A stretch of DNA of 64,000 bases from Neorhizobium alkalisoli (GTDB lineage: Bacteria > Pseudomonadota > Alphaproteobacteria > Rhizobiales > Rhizobiaceae), in the NCBI RefSeq assembly GCF_007829835.1, contig NZ_VIWP01000008.1, forward strand, positions 62,001 to 126,000. The letters run 5' to 3'. The notes under the pieces were generated by a model. The model was not told the origin of the DNA. It searched no databases and was given only the letters and a program-made list of their open reading frames with translations. Below are positions 32,429 to 41,033 of this stretch, piece by piece. The translations under genes were made by a program, and so were the position numbers. Positions within the stretch are counted from its first letter, which is position 1. Each line of letters starts with the position of its first letter.

Positions 32429-33857
32429 GGGACGTCTCCGGCTGCGTCGCAGGAAGCGGCGGCTCGACGTCGTCGGGAATCGGGTTGACGAAAGGCGTAT
32501 CGACAAGGCGCTCGGCAAAATCGGCCTTGGCGGCTTCGATCAGGTCCGGCCTTGCGATGAGGTCGGCAGCGGTCGAGGCCATGACCTTGGCGGCCTGAGT
32601 CATGCCTTTATGAGCTGCAGCAAGTTTGCCCTGCGCCACCAGCTGCCAGGAATGGCCAGGCGTGCCGATCGCATAGGTTGCGCCGCGCATCTGCACGGTC
32701 GGTACAACCCAGCTGACCGTGCCAACATCGGTAGAGCCGACGATGGTGCCATCGCCCGCATTCGGCGGGAAGATCACGTCGCAGAGCGAAACGCTGGCCC
32801 GCGGCTTCAGGCCGAAACGGGCAAAGGAAGCCTTGATATCGGCCGGCGTGAAGGTCTCCTGGAATTTCGCGGCAATCGCCCGGTCGGCATCGTCGAAATC
32901 CGGCAGGCCGATCCGCTCGATGTGGGCGTGCATCAACTCTTCCAGCGGCGTGTTGCCGACGAGGTTGGCGTCACCGCTGATCACTTCGCTGCGGACGGAC
33001 GTGCCGGTCATCAAGGCAGCACCGGCCGCAACATCCTTCACGCGGTCTACCAGTTCCATCAGATCCGGCAGTTCGCGGGCGCGGATGAGGTAGCGCACGG
33101 TTGCGCGGGCCTGGACGACATTCGGCGAATGGCCGCCGGTCTCGGTGATCGCATAATGAATGCGGGCGGTCGAAGGCATGTGCTCGCGCAGATAATTGAC
33201 GCCGACATTCATCAGTTCGACGGCATCGAGCGCGCTGCGGCCGAGATGCGGCGTTGCTGCCGCGTGAGATGCCCGGCCGGAAAAATGGAAGTTCAGCTCG
33301 TTGCAGGCAAGCGAGATCGGATTGTTGACGCCGACAAAGGCGGCCGGATGCCAGCAGATGGCGATGTCGACATCGTCGAACACGCCGGCGCGGACCATGA
33401 AGCCCTTGGAGGAGCCACCTTCTTCGGCGGGGCAGCCGTAATAGCGGATCCGGCCCGGAATGTTATTGGCGGCGAGGTAATCCTTGACGGCGGCCGCCGC
33501 CAGCATCGAGCCGGCGCCGAGCAGGTTGTGCCCGCAGCCATGGCCGTTGCCATTTTCGACGATCGGCCGTTCCTCTGCCACGCCGGCTTCCTGGCTCAGA
33601 CCCGGAAGCGCATCGTATTCGCCGAGAATGGCAATGACCGGGCCGCCTTCGCCGGCTTCGCCCATGATTGCGGTCGGCAGGCCGGCGACATTGCGGGTTA
33701 TCCGAAAGCCTTCCGCCTCGAGCCGGGCGGCGTGGGCGGCAGACGAGCGATATTCCTCGTAATTGACTTCGGGTGCATCCCAGACCTGATCGCTGAGATC
33801 ACAGAAATCGGGAGCCTTGTTGTCGACGATTTCCCAGACGGCATCGGTATTTTTCAT
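32418..33857 (-). CDS. M20-family amidohydrolase, AbgB-like
   Basis: A 479-residue metallohydrolase with YDALPG (81-86), the metal-binding HGCGH (106-110), CPAEEGG (142-148) and a further ligand His170 in ICWHPAA. The central lid/dimerisation domain begins FSGRASHAAATPHLGRSALDA. This set matches p-aminobenzoyl-glutamate hydrolase subunit B (AbgB) and related N-acyl amino acid hydrolases. No AbgA-like partner is present. It is the first gene of the leftward operon that continues into the M28-type protein and the HisQMP importer, and is divergent from a GntR regulator. The likely role is to release an amino acid from an N-acyl or amide conjugate. Confidence 0.85.
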   Translation of the reverse strand: MKNTDAVWEIVDNKAPDFCDLSDQVWDAPEVNYEEYRSSAAHAARLEAEGFRITRNVAGLPTAIMGEAGEGGPVIAILGEYDALPGLSQEAGVAEERPIVENGNGHGCGHNLLGAGSMLAAAAVKDYLAANNIPGRIRYYGCPAEEGGSSKGFMVRAGVFDDVDIAICWHPAAFVGVNNPISLACNELNFHFSGRASHAAATPHLGRSALDAVELMNVGVNYLREHMPSTARIHYAITETGGHSPNVVQARATVRYLIRARELPDLMELVDRVKDVAAGAALMTGTSVRSEVISGDANLVGNTPLEELMHAHIERIGLPDFDDADRAIAAKFQETFTPADIKASFARFGLKPRASVSLCDVIFPPNAGDGTIVGSTDVGTVSWVVPTVQMRGATYAIGTPGHSWQLVAQGKLAAAHKGMTQAAKVMASTAADLIARPDLIEAAKADFAERLVDTPFVNPIPDDVEPPLPATQPETSHVA

Positions 33858-33880
33858 TGCGATCTTCTGTGTTATCCAAA

Positions 33881-33892
33881 ATTGGTACCAAT
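33881..33892. promoter_or_regulatory. GntR operator candidate (perfect palindrome)
   Basis: ATTGGTACCAAT is a perfect 12-bp palindrome in the 109-bp divergent gap between the M20 and GntR genes. The TTGGTACCAA core is like the operators of FadR-subfamily regulators. Confidence 0.65.
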
Positions 33893-33966
33893 CTTAGGCG
33901 CGGATTATCGATTGCGCAACAGAATAAAATGACTATTTATTGGGCAAAAATGCAGTGCGGGGAAAC

Positions 33967-34602
33967 ATGACGGATACGTCGCTTGATAACCAGGAAAGTG
34001 CGGAAACGGATGCGACGCAGCTAATCCTGCAGGACATCCAGGCCGGCATCTATCCGCCGGGCACATGGCTCAAGCAGATCGATCTGGAAACTCGCTACGA
34101 CAAGGGGCGAAACGAGATCCGCCGGGCGCTGGACCGCCTGACGCTCAAGCGCGTGGTCGAGCATGTTCCCAATCGCGGTTACCATGTCTACCAGACCGAC
34201 GGGAAACAATGGCAGGATATTTCCGAGATCCGCATCATGCTGGAGACGGGTGTCGTTCCCAAGCTGATCTCGCGGCACAATGCGGCGGATATCGAAAATT
34301 TGAGGGCGCTGGCGCAGGATTTTCAGGACCTGCTGCTGTCCGGCACGCTGTTGGAGCTTTACGAGTCCAATCTCAGGTTCCACTACGCCTTTATCGATCT
34401 TGCCGGCAATCAGGAGCTTCACACGGTCATCGCCGAATTGCGCCAGCGCACGTCCTCCGCGCCGGTTTCGCAATGGAAGACGCGTGCCCGTGTGGATATT
34501 TCGGCGAAAGAACATTTCCAGATGATCGATGCGCTCGAAGCCCGAGATGACCAGGAGCTCCGCCGTTTGATCGAATGTCACATCCGCCAGCTGCCGGAGT
34601 GA
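33967..34602 (+). CDS. GntR family regulator, FadR/FCD subfamily
   Basis: A 211-residue regulator. The winged helix covers about residues 15-75 (GTWLKQIDLETRYDKGRNEIRRALDRLTLKRVVEHVPNRGYHV); the recognition helix YDKGRNEIRRAL departs from the usual SRTPVREAL, so its binding site may be distinct. An FCD-like helical domain follows. ATG 33967 has GGGGAA upstream and is preferred to TTG 33940. It is divergent from the M20-M28-importer operon, which it probably controls through the palindrome at 33881, and convergent with the ornithine cyclodeaminase gene. Confidence 0.85.
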   Translation: MTDTSLDNQESAETDATQLILQDIQAGIYPPGTWLKQIDLETRYDKGRNEIRRALDRLTLKRVVEHVPNRGYHVYQTDGKQWQDISEIRIMLETGVVPKLISRHNAADIENLRALAQDFQDLLLSGTLLELYESNLRFHYAFIDLAGNQELHTVIAELRQRTSSAPVSQWKTRARVDISAKEHFQMIDALEARDDQELRRLIECHIRQLPE

Positions 34603-34621
34603 GCGCTCGGCACTACGGTAC

Positions 34622-35668
34622 TTACCCAGCTGCGCGCAAAAGCATGCCGAAAAGGTCGCGCGGCTCGTCCGGATCGGCCAGCAGGTCGAGCTGTTCAAAA
34701 AATGCATGCTGGTGCAGTTTTTCACGGACATAACGAAGCGCCGAAAAATCCTCCGTCGCAAAACCGACGCTGTCGAACAGGGTGATCTGTTCCGCGCTTG
34801 TCCGGCCGGATGCGCTGCCTTCCATGACCTGCCAGAGTTCGGTGACGGGAAAATCCGCCGGCATCTGCTGGATCTCGCCCTCGATGCGGGTCTGGGGCGG
34901 GTATTCGACGAAGACGCTGGACCGGCCGAGGATATCCTTCTGTAGCTCCGTCTTGCCAGGGCAGTCGCCGCCGACCGCGTTGATATGGACGCCGGCGCCG
35001 ACCATGTTGTCGGACAGAATGACGGCATTCTGCTTGTCGGCGGTCACGGTGGTGATGATATCGGCGCCTTCGACGGCTTCCTGCGAGGAATTGCAGACGG
35101 TGATCTCGAACCCGAATTTTTTGAGATTGCGGCTGCAGCGCTCGCTGGCGGAGCGATCGATGTCGTAGAGGCGGAGGCGATCGACGCCGAGAAGAGCCTT
35201 GAAGGCCAGAGCCTGGAATTCACTCTGGGCGCCGTTGCCGATGATCGCCATGGTGCGGGAACCGGAGCGGGCGAGATATCGGGCGGCAACGGCCGACGTG
35301 GCGGCGGTCCGCAGCGCGGTCAGTATCGTCATTTCCGACAGGAGCAGCGGATAGCCCGTATCGACATCGGACAGGACGCCGAAGGCCGTCACGGTCTGGC
35401 GGCCGGTGCGCGTGTTCTTCGGATGGCCGTTGACATATTTAAAGCCGTAGAGCGCGCCGTCGCTGGTCGGCATCAGCTCGATCACGCCATCGCGCGAATG
35501 GGCGGCCACTCGCGGGGTCTTGTCAAAACTCTGCCAGCGCCGGAAATCCTCGTCGACGAAGGTCGCGAGCTCCTTCAGGAAGGTTTCCACGCCAACGGCA
35601 AGGACGAGCTTCATCATGTTGTCGACGCTGACGAAGGGAACGATGTTGAGGTTGGCGGGGACGGACAT
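34622..35668 (-). CDS. ocd: Ornithine cyclodeaminase family protein
   Basis: A 348-residue OCD/mu-crystallin-family enzyme. The N-terminal substrate domain contains RVAAHSRDGVIELMPTSDGALYGFKYVNGHP, and the Rossmann motif is IIGNGAQSEFQALAFK (about 140-155). The AVGGDCPGKTEL segment (about 248-259) carries the Asp used for catalysis in ornithine cyclodeaminases. The reaction would convert ornithine to proline plus ammonia. The ATG at 35668 overlaps the arginase stop by one base. Direct coupling to arginase strongly supports ornithine as substrate. Confidence 0.88.
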   Translation of the reverse strand: MSVPANLNIVPFVSVDNMMKLVLAVGVETFLKELATFVDEDFRRWQSFDKTPRVAAHSRDGVIELMPTSDGALYGFKYVNGHPKNTRTGRQTVTAFGVLSDVDTGYPLLLSEMTILTALRTAATSAVAARYLARSGSRTMAIIGNGAQSEFQALAFKALLGVDRLRLYDIDRSASERCSRNLKKFGFEITVCNSSQEAVEGADIITTVTADKQNAVILSDNMVGAGVHINAVGGDCPGKTELQKDILGRSSVFVEYPPQTRIEGEIQQMPADFPVTELWQVMEGSASGRTSAEQITLFDSVGFATEDFSALRYVREKLHQHAFFEQLDLLADPDEPRDLFGMLLRAAG

Positions 35669-36588
35669 CAAAAACTCCTTGTCGGGCGGTCCATGACCTT
35701 GCGGCCCATCAGGCTCGCCGTGAGGTCGACCAGCAGGGTTGCGGTGCGGCCGCGTTCGTCGAGAAAGGGATTGAGCTCGACCAGGTCGAGGCTGGTGGCG
35801 AGCCCGCTGTCATGCAGCATTTCCATGATGAGATGTGCCTCGCGAAACGTTGCGCCGCCGGGAACGGAAGTGCCGACGGCGGGTGCGATGGACGGATCGA
35901 GAAAATCGACGTCGAGGCTGACATGCAGCATTCCGTTATCGGCCTTTACGCGATCGAGGAAGGCGCGCAGCAGAGTCGCAACGCCGTGCTCATCGATCAT
36001 CCGCATGTCGTGAACGGTTGCTTCGGTCTTGCGGATGGCAGCCTGTTCTTCGGGATCCACGCTGCGGATGCCGATCATGCAGACGCGGGAAGTTGGGACC
36101 GGAACGGTGAGCGGCGGAAAGGTGTTCTGAAAACCGTCACGCCCGGTGAAATAGGCGACCGGCGTGCCGTGAAGATTGCCGCTTTCGGTCGTATCGAGCG
36201 TGTGGAAATCCGTGTGTGCATCCAGCCAAAGGACGTAAAGCGGGCGGCCAAGCTCGACGCTTCTGCGCGAGAGGCCTGCAACCGTTCCCGCGGACAGGGC
36301 ATGATCGCCGCCCATGAAGATGGGAAAGCCATCGGCGCTGGCGTTATAGGCTGTCTCCTGCAGCAATTTTATCCAGGCGACGATCTCCGGCAGTTGCCGG
36401 ATCGCCGGGTTCGCATGGCGGGCGTCCGGCACATCGGTAATCGTAAAATTACCGAGATCAGCGACCCGGTGCCCAAGGGATATCAGCGTGTCCGCCAGCC
36501 CGGCGGTCCGCAGGGCGCTCGGTCCCATCTCGCAGCCAAGTCGCGGCGCTCCATCCTGAAGCGGGACACCAATGAGTTTGCAAAGCAT
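35668..36588 (-). CDS. Arginase
   Basis: A 306-residue arginase/ureohydrolase-superfamily enzyme with all Mn-binding motifs: GGDHALSAG (93 onward), LDAHTDFHT (122-130) and SLDVDFLDPSIAP (224-236). The DPSIAPAVGT string and the length favour arginase over agmatinase. It splits arginine into ornithine and urea; the coupled next gene converts ornithine to proline. ATG 36588 is chosen because GGAG lies about eight bases upstream; ATG 36600 has none. It is divergent from an AsnC/Lrp regulator. Confidence 0.9.
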   Translation of the reverse strand: MLCKLIGVPLQDGAPRLGCEMGPSALRTAGLADTLISLGHRVADLGNFTITDVPDARHANPAIRQLPEIVAWIKLLQETAYNASADGFPIFMGGDHALSAGTVAGLSRRSVELGRPLYVLWLDAHTDFHTLDTTESGNLHGTPVAYFTGRDGFQNTFPPLTVPVPTSRVCMIGIRSVDPEEQAAIRKTEATVHDMRMIDEHGVATLLRAFLDRVKADNGMLHVSLDVDFLDPSIAPAVGTSVPGGATFREAHLIMEMLHDSGLATSLDLVELNPFLDERGRTATLLVDLTASLMGRKVMDRPTRSF

Positions 36589-36646
36589 GTTTTTCTCCAT
36601 GACCGATTATGAGCATGGAGGAGTGGCGGAATGAACAATCAAAATT

Positions 36647-36666
36647 GCCAAATAAATTGGATTGGC
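36647..36666. promoter_or_regulatory. AT-rich inverted repeat in the arginase/AsnC divergent region
   Basis: GCCAA (36647-36651) and TTGGC (36662-36666) flank an AT-rich ten-base centre in the 120-bp intergenic gap. AsnC/Lrp proteins bind degenerate AT-rich dyads of this kind, so it is a plausible site for the adjacent regulator. Confidence 0.4.
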
Positions 36667-36708
36667 TTATCAAAATGCTCAATTGAACTGACAGAATGAG
36701 AATACGTC

Positions 36709-37164
36709 ATGAGCAGCATGAACGATATGGACGCGATCGATCTGAAGCTGATTTCGCTTCTGCGCCATAATGGGCGAAGGAGCGTCACGGATCTCGCCGT
36801 CGAGCTCGACATATCCCGCGCGACCATCCGCAGCCGTATGGACCGGCTGGAGCGGCAGGGGCATATTCTCGGTTATACCGTGATCCTGCGTGCCGATGCC
36901 GTGGAGCTACCGGTGCGCGGCATCATGATGATCGAGATCGAGGGACGTGCCGCCGAAAGGGTGGTGGACAAGCTTGCCGATTTTCCCGAAATCTCGGAAA
37001 TCCACACGACCAACGGCCGCTGGGACCTGATCGTCGAACTCGGCGCAGGAACTCTGACAGAACTCGACGGCGTGTTGCGGCGGATCAGGCAGGTTCCCGG
37101 GATTTCCGGGAGTGAGACCAACCTTCTGCTCGCAACGCCACGCAGCACCAAGGCGCGGCTCTGA
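36709..37164 (+). CDS. AsnC/Lrp family transcriptional regulator
   Basis: A 151-residue regulator. The N-terminal HTH is MDAIDLKLISLLRHNGRRSVTDLAVELDISRATIRSRMDRLE, followed by the hinge GHILGYTVIL and the RAM (AsnC ligand) domain with EISEIHTTNGRWDLIVEL. ATGs at 36709, 36718 and 36727 are all possible; the first gives the longest product. It is divergent from arginase-ornithine cyclodeaminase and most likely activates them in response to arginine or ornithine, as such regulators do in rhizobia (inference). Confidence 0.88.
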   Translation: MSSMNDMDAIDLKLISLLRHNGRRSVTDLAVELDISRATIRSRMDRLERQGHILGYTVILRADAVELPVRGIMMIEIEGRAAERVVDKLADFPEISEIHTTNGRWDLIVELGAGTLTELDGVLRRIRQVPGISGSETNLLLATPRSTKARL

Positions 37165-37342
37165 CCTTCCGGCAGGAGACCTTTTTGACACAGGCGGCGC
37201 TTGAATGCCTCTTGTCGGTCAAGAGTACCCGAAACGATGAAAACGAACTGGTCAGCCGGCGTTTCGTTTGATACGCCGCAATGACTCATTTCATCGAGGC
37301 ACCCGGCAGGCCGGGTCGAATAAGCGTTGAGCATTTCCCCAG

Positions 37343-38770
37343 ATGGCGGATCAATCCTTTCAAGCTGTAGCCGCTGAGCGCGCTGCACCGAATTTCCGTG
37401 TCACGGCCATGATCGTTGCAAGCGCAATGTTGATGGAAAATATCGATGCCACCGTGCTGGCAACGGCGCTGCCGACCATGGCGCGCGATTTCGGGGTCGA
37501 TGCCGCGGCAATGTCGATTGCGCTCACCTCCTACCTTCTCAGCCTCGCCATCTTCATTCCCGCCAGCGGAAGGATCGCCGACCGTTTTGGGTCACGCACG
37601 GTGTTTCGCGCCGCGATCTTCATCTTCATTCTCGGCTCGATTTTTTGCGCGCTGGCGCCGACTCTTCCGGCGCTTGTCGTTGCGCGGCTATTTCAGGGTG
37701 CCGGTGGCGCGATGATGATGCCGGTCGGACGGCTGGTGTTGATGCGCAGCGTGGCGCGAAAGGATATGGTCAGCGCGATTTCCTGGCTGCTGATCCCGGC
37801 CCTGATCGGCCCGATCATCGGCCCGCCGCTGGGTGGCCTGATCGTCACCTATCTCGCCTGGCGCTGGATCTTCTATATCAATGTCCCGATCGGCATTGTC
37901 GGCATACTGCTCGTCTCGATCTACATCCAGAATTTTCAAGGCTCGACCGTCGAGCGGTTCGACTGGATCGGCTTTGTTATTTCCGGTGTGTCGCTCAGCG
38001 CTCTTCTGTTCGGTTTCGAGCTTGCGAGCCATCAAGGGCAGGGGATGACCTCGGTCTCTCTGGTTGCGTGCGGCTGCCTGTTCGGCCTGCTCTACCTCCG
38101 GCATGCCCGTAATCACCCGGCGCCGATCCTGGATTTCTCGCTGATGAAGGTGCCGAGTTTTGGTACGTCGGTAATTGCCGGATCGCTGACGCGTATCACC
38201 CAAGGCGCGCAGCCCTTCCTTCTGCCATTGCTGTTTCAGATCGGGTTTGGTTACACGGCCGCCCAAGCCGGAAAGCTCGTCATCGCAACGGCCGTCGGTG
38301 CACTTCTGATGCGGCCTTTCGCAAAGCCGGTCTATCGTTATCTCGGCTTCCGCAACAGTCTTGTGGTGAATGGCGTGCTTGGCACGATCGGTTATGGCCT
38401 CTGCGCGGCCTTCCGGCCTGATTGGCCTGACTGGCTGATGTTTGCCGTCATGATCCTTAGCGCCTTCTTCCTGGCATTCCAGTTCACGGCCTACAATACC
38501 ATCGCCTATGACGAGATCGAACCAGGGCGAATGAGCTCGGCCACCAGTTTCTACACGACTTTCCAGCAGTTGATGCTGTCGCTCGGCATTTGTATCGGAG
38601 CACTTGCCTTGCAGGCATCGGTGACGATGAACGGCAATGTCGAACCGCAGCCGACGGACTTTTCCGCCGCGCTGATCGTGGTGACGCTCATCTCCATCAC
38701 GGCCACTGTGTGGAATTTTCGCTTCAAGCCCAATGCCGGCGCCGAAATCAGCGGACACCACGCGCACTGA
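37343..38770 (+). CDS. MFS drug-resistance-type transporter, DHA2 (EmrB/QacA) family
   Basis: A 475-residue transporter with about fourteen hydrophobic segments. The early motif ENIDATVLATALPTMARDFG is motif D1 of DHA2 proteins, motif A is SGRIADRFGSRTVFRAA, and motif C (GPIIGPPLGGLIVTYLAWRWIFYINVPIG) identifies an exporter. The substrate is unknown. The ATG at 37343 lacks a clear ribosome-binding site. No adjacent membrane-fusion protein (EmrA type) is present, so it probably works alone. A 9-bp hairpin follows. Confidence 0.88.
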   Translation: MADQSFQAVAAERAAPNFRVTAMIVASAMLMENIDATVLATALPTMARDFGVDAAAMSIALTSYLLSLAIFIPASGRIADRFGSRTVFRAAIFIFILGSIFCALAPTLPALVVARLFQGAGGAMMMPVGRLVLMRSVARKDMVSAISWLLIPALIGPIIGPPLGGLIVTYLAWRWIFYINVPIGIVGILLVSIYIQNFQGSTVERFDWIGFVISGVSLSALLFGFELASHQGQGMTSVSLVACGCLFGLLYLRHARNHPAPILDFSLMKVPSFGTSVIAGSLTRITQGAQPFLLPLLFQIGFGYTAAQAGKLVIATAVGALLMRPFAKPVYRYLGFRNSLVVNGVLGTIGYGLCAAFRPDWPDWLMFAVMILSAFFLAFQFTAYNTIAYDEIEPGRMSSATSFYTTFQQLMLSLGICIGALALQASVTMNGNVEPQPTDFSAALIVVTLISITATVWNFRFKPNAGAEISGHHAH

Positions 38771-38784
38771 TCGCTAGCAATACT

Positions 38785-38814
38785 AGGATCGGCAACGACC
38801 AAGCCGCCGATCCT
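38785..38814 (+). terminator. Hairpin after the DHA2 transporter gene
   Basis: AGGATCGGC (38785-38793) pairs with GCCGATCCT (38806-38814) around a 12-base loop in the 79-bp convergent gap between the MFS and VOC genes. There is no U-tract, so it is a weaker or rho-assisted terminator. Confidence 0.5.
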
Positions 38815-38849
38815 CGCGAAAAGTGCAGCATGAAGTGAGCCTTGGCGGC

Positions 38850-39263
38850 TTACTTCATGAAGACGCCTTCGAAATCCTTGAAACCCTTGACTTCGATCGG
38901 GTTGCCGCTCGGATCGAAGAAGAACATCGTGCGCTGCTCGCCCGGCTCGCCTTCAAAACGGACGACCGGCGGAATGTCGAAAGCGATACCGGCTGCCTTC
39001 AGGCGCTCGGCCAGTGCAAACCAGTCTTCGAGCCGCAGGATGACACCGAGATGCGGCATCATCACCATGTGATCGCCGACCTTGCCGGTGCGGGTCACTT
39101 CGAAGGGCTTGCCGAGATGCAGCGAGATCTGGTGGCCGAAGAAATCGAAATCGACCCAGGTATCGGTCGAGCGACCTTCCTCGCAGCCGAGGACATCGCC
39201 GTAGAAGCGGCGGGATTCATCAAGGTCGGTGACGTGGTAGGCGAGATGGAAAAGCGAGCGCAT
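38850..39263 (-). CDS. VOC (glyoxalase/dioxygenase) superfamily protein
   Basis: A 137-residue protein with two beta-alpha-beta-beta-beta modules. The candidate metal ligands are His in LAYHVTDL (about residue 9), His in ISLHLGK (about 52) and Glu in GNPIEVKGF near the C-terminus. The fingerprint SRRFYGDVLGCEEGRS is typical of ring-cleaving or glyoxalase-like VOC proteins. It is divergent from a LysR gene. The reaction is unknown. Confidence 0.85.
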   Translation of the reverse strand: MRSLFHLAYHVTDLDESRRFYGDVLGCEEGRSTDTWVDFDFFGHQISLHLGKPFEVTRTGKVGDHMVMMPHLGVILRLEDWFALAERLKAAGIAFDIPPVVRFEGEPGEQRTMFFFDPSGNPIEVKGFKDFEGVFMK

Positions 39264-39353
39264 GCGGGGATCCTTTGTGCGAAAGCCCAGCTCTAGCGAT
39301 TTCCATGAAATGGTTTTACTATCTTATTCTGTCTCAGAGCATAAGGAAAACTG

Positions 39354-40229
39354 TTGGATATTCGCTTTCTCGAAAGCCTGCTGGCCGTCATCGATACAGG
39401 CTCAATCGCGGCTGCCGCGCGGCGGCAGAACCTGACGCCGGCCGCCATCAGCCAGCGCATCCAGACGCTCGAAAAGCAGTTCCGCAGCGCGCTTCTCACC
39501 CGCAATGCCCATTCTGCAAAACCGACCGAGGCCTGTCTGGCGCTGATGCCGCGCATGCGCCATCTGATCGCCGAAGCGCAGGCGCTCAGCGATGGTCTCG
39601 ATGCCGCGCATCTGACCGGAGAATTGTCGATCGGCGCGATCTCGACGGCGCTGACGGGCATGATGCCTTCCGCCCTCAAGCGCTTTGCCGAGGCTGCACC
39701 GCATGTCAGGCTGAGGCTCAGCCCCGGCGCATCGGACGGGCTTTACGAGGCGGTTCTGGCTGGCGAACTCGATGCCGCTATTCTCGTGCAGCCGCCCTTC
39801 GCACTGCCGAAATCCCTGAAGACGGCGGCGTTGCGGCGGGAGCGCCTCGTGCTGATTTCTCCCGAGCCTGCAGGCGATCGGCAGCCAGAGGATGTTCTGA
39901 CGGAGGCACCTTATATCCGTTACGACCCCGGATCCTGGGGCGGCAGGATGGCAGCGCGCTTCATCGAGGAACGCGGGCTGCAGCCGGAAATCTTCTGCGA
40001 TCTGGACGGGCTGGAGGCGATCGCGATCCTTGTGGAACGCGGCATCGGTAATTCGCTGGTACCGGCCTGGGCCGGATTTCGCCCGCAAGGGCTCAGTGTC
40101 ACGGAAATCGATCCGGATGGGCGCTATGGCCGGGAGATCGTCTTCCTGCAATCCTCGCTGCCGCGGCGGCCGAAGGCTCTCGATCTGTTCCGAAAAGTTC
40201 TGGCCGAAACGATCGACCAGAGCGGATAG
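39354..40229 (+). CDS. LysR family transcriptional regulator
   Basis: A 291-residue LysR protein starting MDIRFLESLLAVIDTGSIAAAARRQNLTPAAISQRIQTLEKQF (HTH about 18-38), followed by a substrate-binding-like effector domain. The TTG at 39354 is the only start that gives a full HTH and has AAGGA upstream. It is divergent from the VOC gene (90-bp gap), its most likely target, and convergent with the SDR gene at 40254. Confidence 0.86.
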   Translation: MDIRFLESLLAVIDTGSIAAAARRQNLTPAAISQRIQTLEKQFRSALLTRNAHSAKPTEACLALMPRMRHLIAEAQALSDGLDAAHLTGELSIGAISTALTGMMPSALKRFAEAAPHVRLRLSPGASDGLYEAVLAGELDAAILVQPPFALPKSLKTAALRRERLVLISPEPAGDRQPEDVLTEAPYIRYDPGSWGGRMAARFIEERGLQPEIFCDLDGLEAIAILVERGIGNSLVPAWAGFRPQGLSVTEIDPDGRYGREIVFLQSSLPRRPKALDLFRKVLAETIDQSG

Positions 40230-40253
40230 TGCAAAGGCTGGTTTTGGTGGCGC

Positions 40254-41024
40254 TCAGCGCGCCATCCAGCCGCCATCGACCATCAGATTGTGGCCGGTGA
40301 CATAGGTCGCTTCGGCGCTTGCCAGGAAGAGCACGGCGCGGGCGACGTCGATCGGCTTGCCGAGACGGGGCAGGGGCGTGCGGCTTCTGGAATAGTCCAG
40401 CATTTCCGGATCGACGGCACGGCCGCCCTTGCCGGTGAGGATCTTTCCGGGTGCGACGGCATTGCAGATGATGCTCTCATGGCCGTAATCGGAGGCGACC
40501 TGCTTGGTCATGTAGACCATGCCGGCCTTGCTGACGCCGTAGGCGAAATCGCCGGGCGCCGCGATCATGCCGTGCTGTGAGGTGATGTTGACGATGCGGC
40601 CACGCGCTTCGTCGACGATTTTCTGTGTCAGCATCTGGCGGACCGCTGCGCGCAGGCAGAGATAGGCCCCCTTCAGATTGACGTCGGTCACTCGATCCCA
40701 TTCCGCCTCGTCCGTATCGACGAGCGAGGATCCGCCGCGCACGACGGCGTTGTTGACGAGAATGTCGATCCGGCCGTAACGCTTTGCGACATCGTCGAAA
40801 AGCGCCTGAACTTCGGCGGCCTTTGCAATGTCGGCCTTCACGAAGATCGCCTTGTCGCTGACCTTGTTCAGCTCATCGATAACGGGCGTACCGCCCTCGA
40901 CGACGTCGGTCGTCACGTCGGCGGCGATCACGATCGCGCCTTCCTGAGCAAAGAGAAGCGAAATGGCGCGGCCGATGCCGGAGGAAGCTCCGGTGACGAT
41001 CGCAGTCTTGCCAGCCAGTCTCAT
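40254..41024 (-). CDS. Short-chain dehydrogenase/reductase
   Basis: A 256-residue classical SDR: TGASSGIG (11-18), the NNAV motif, catalytic Ser in VNITSQHG, Tyr-x3-Lys in YGVSKAG, and the C-terminal YVTGHNLMVDGGW. ATG 41024 is chosen because AGGA lies seven bases upstream; an ATG at 41030 is too close to the RBS. It is the last gene of the AllA/PuuE/importer operon, nine bases after the ATPase stop. It presumably oxidises or reduces a catabolic intermediate of that pathway. Confidence 0.88.
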   Translation of the reverse strand: MRLAGKTAIVTGASSGIGRAISLLFAQEGAIVIAADVTTDVVEGGTPVIDELNKVSDKAIFVKADIAKAAEVQALFDDVAKRYGRIDILVNNAVVRGGSSLVDTDEAEWDRVTDVNLKGAYLCLRAAVRQMLTQKIVDEARGRIVNITSQHGMIAAPGDFAYGVSKAGMVYMTKQVASDYGHESIICNAVAPGKILTGKGGRAVDPEMLDYSRSRTPLPRLGKPIDVARAVLFLASAEATYVTGHNLMVDGGWMAR

Positions 41025-41033
41025 GGGCATGTC

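Noticed and set aside
32361..33932. A 523-codon plus-strand frame opposite the M20 gene
   Set aside because: The opposing M20 gene has all metal motifs; the plus-strand product shows none and begins inside another gene.
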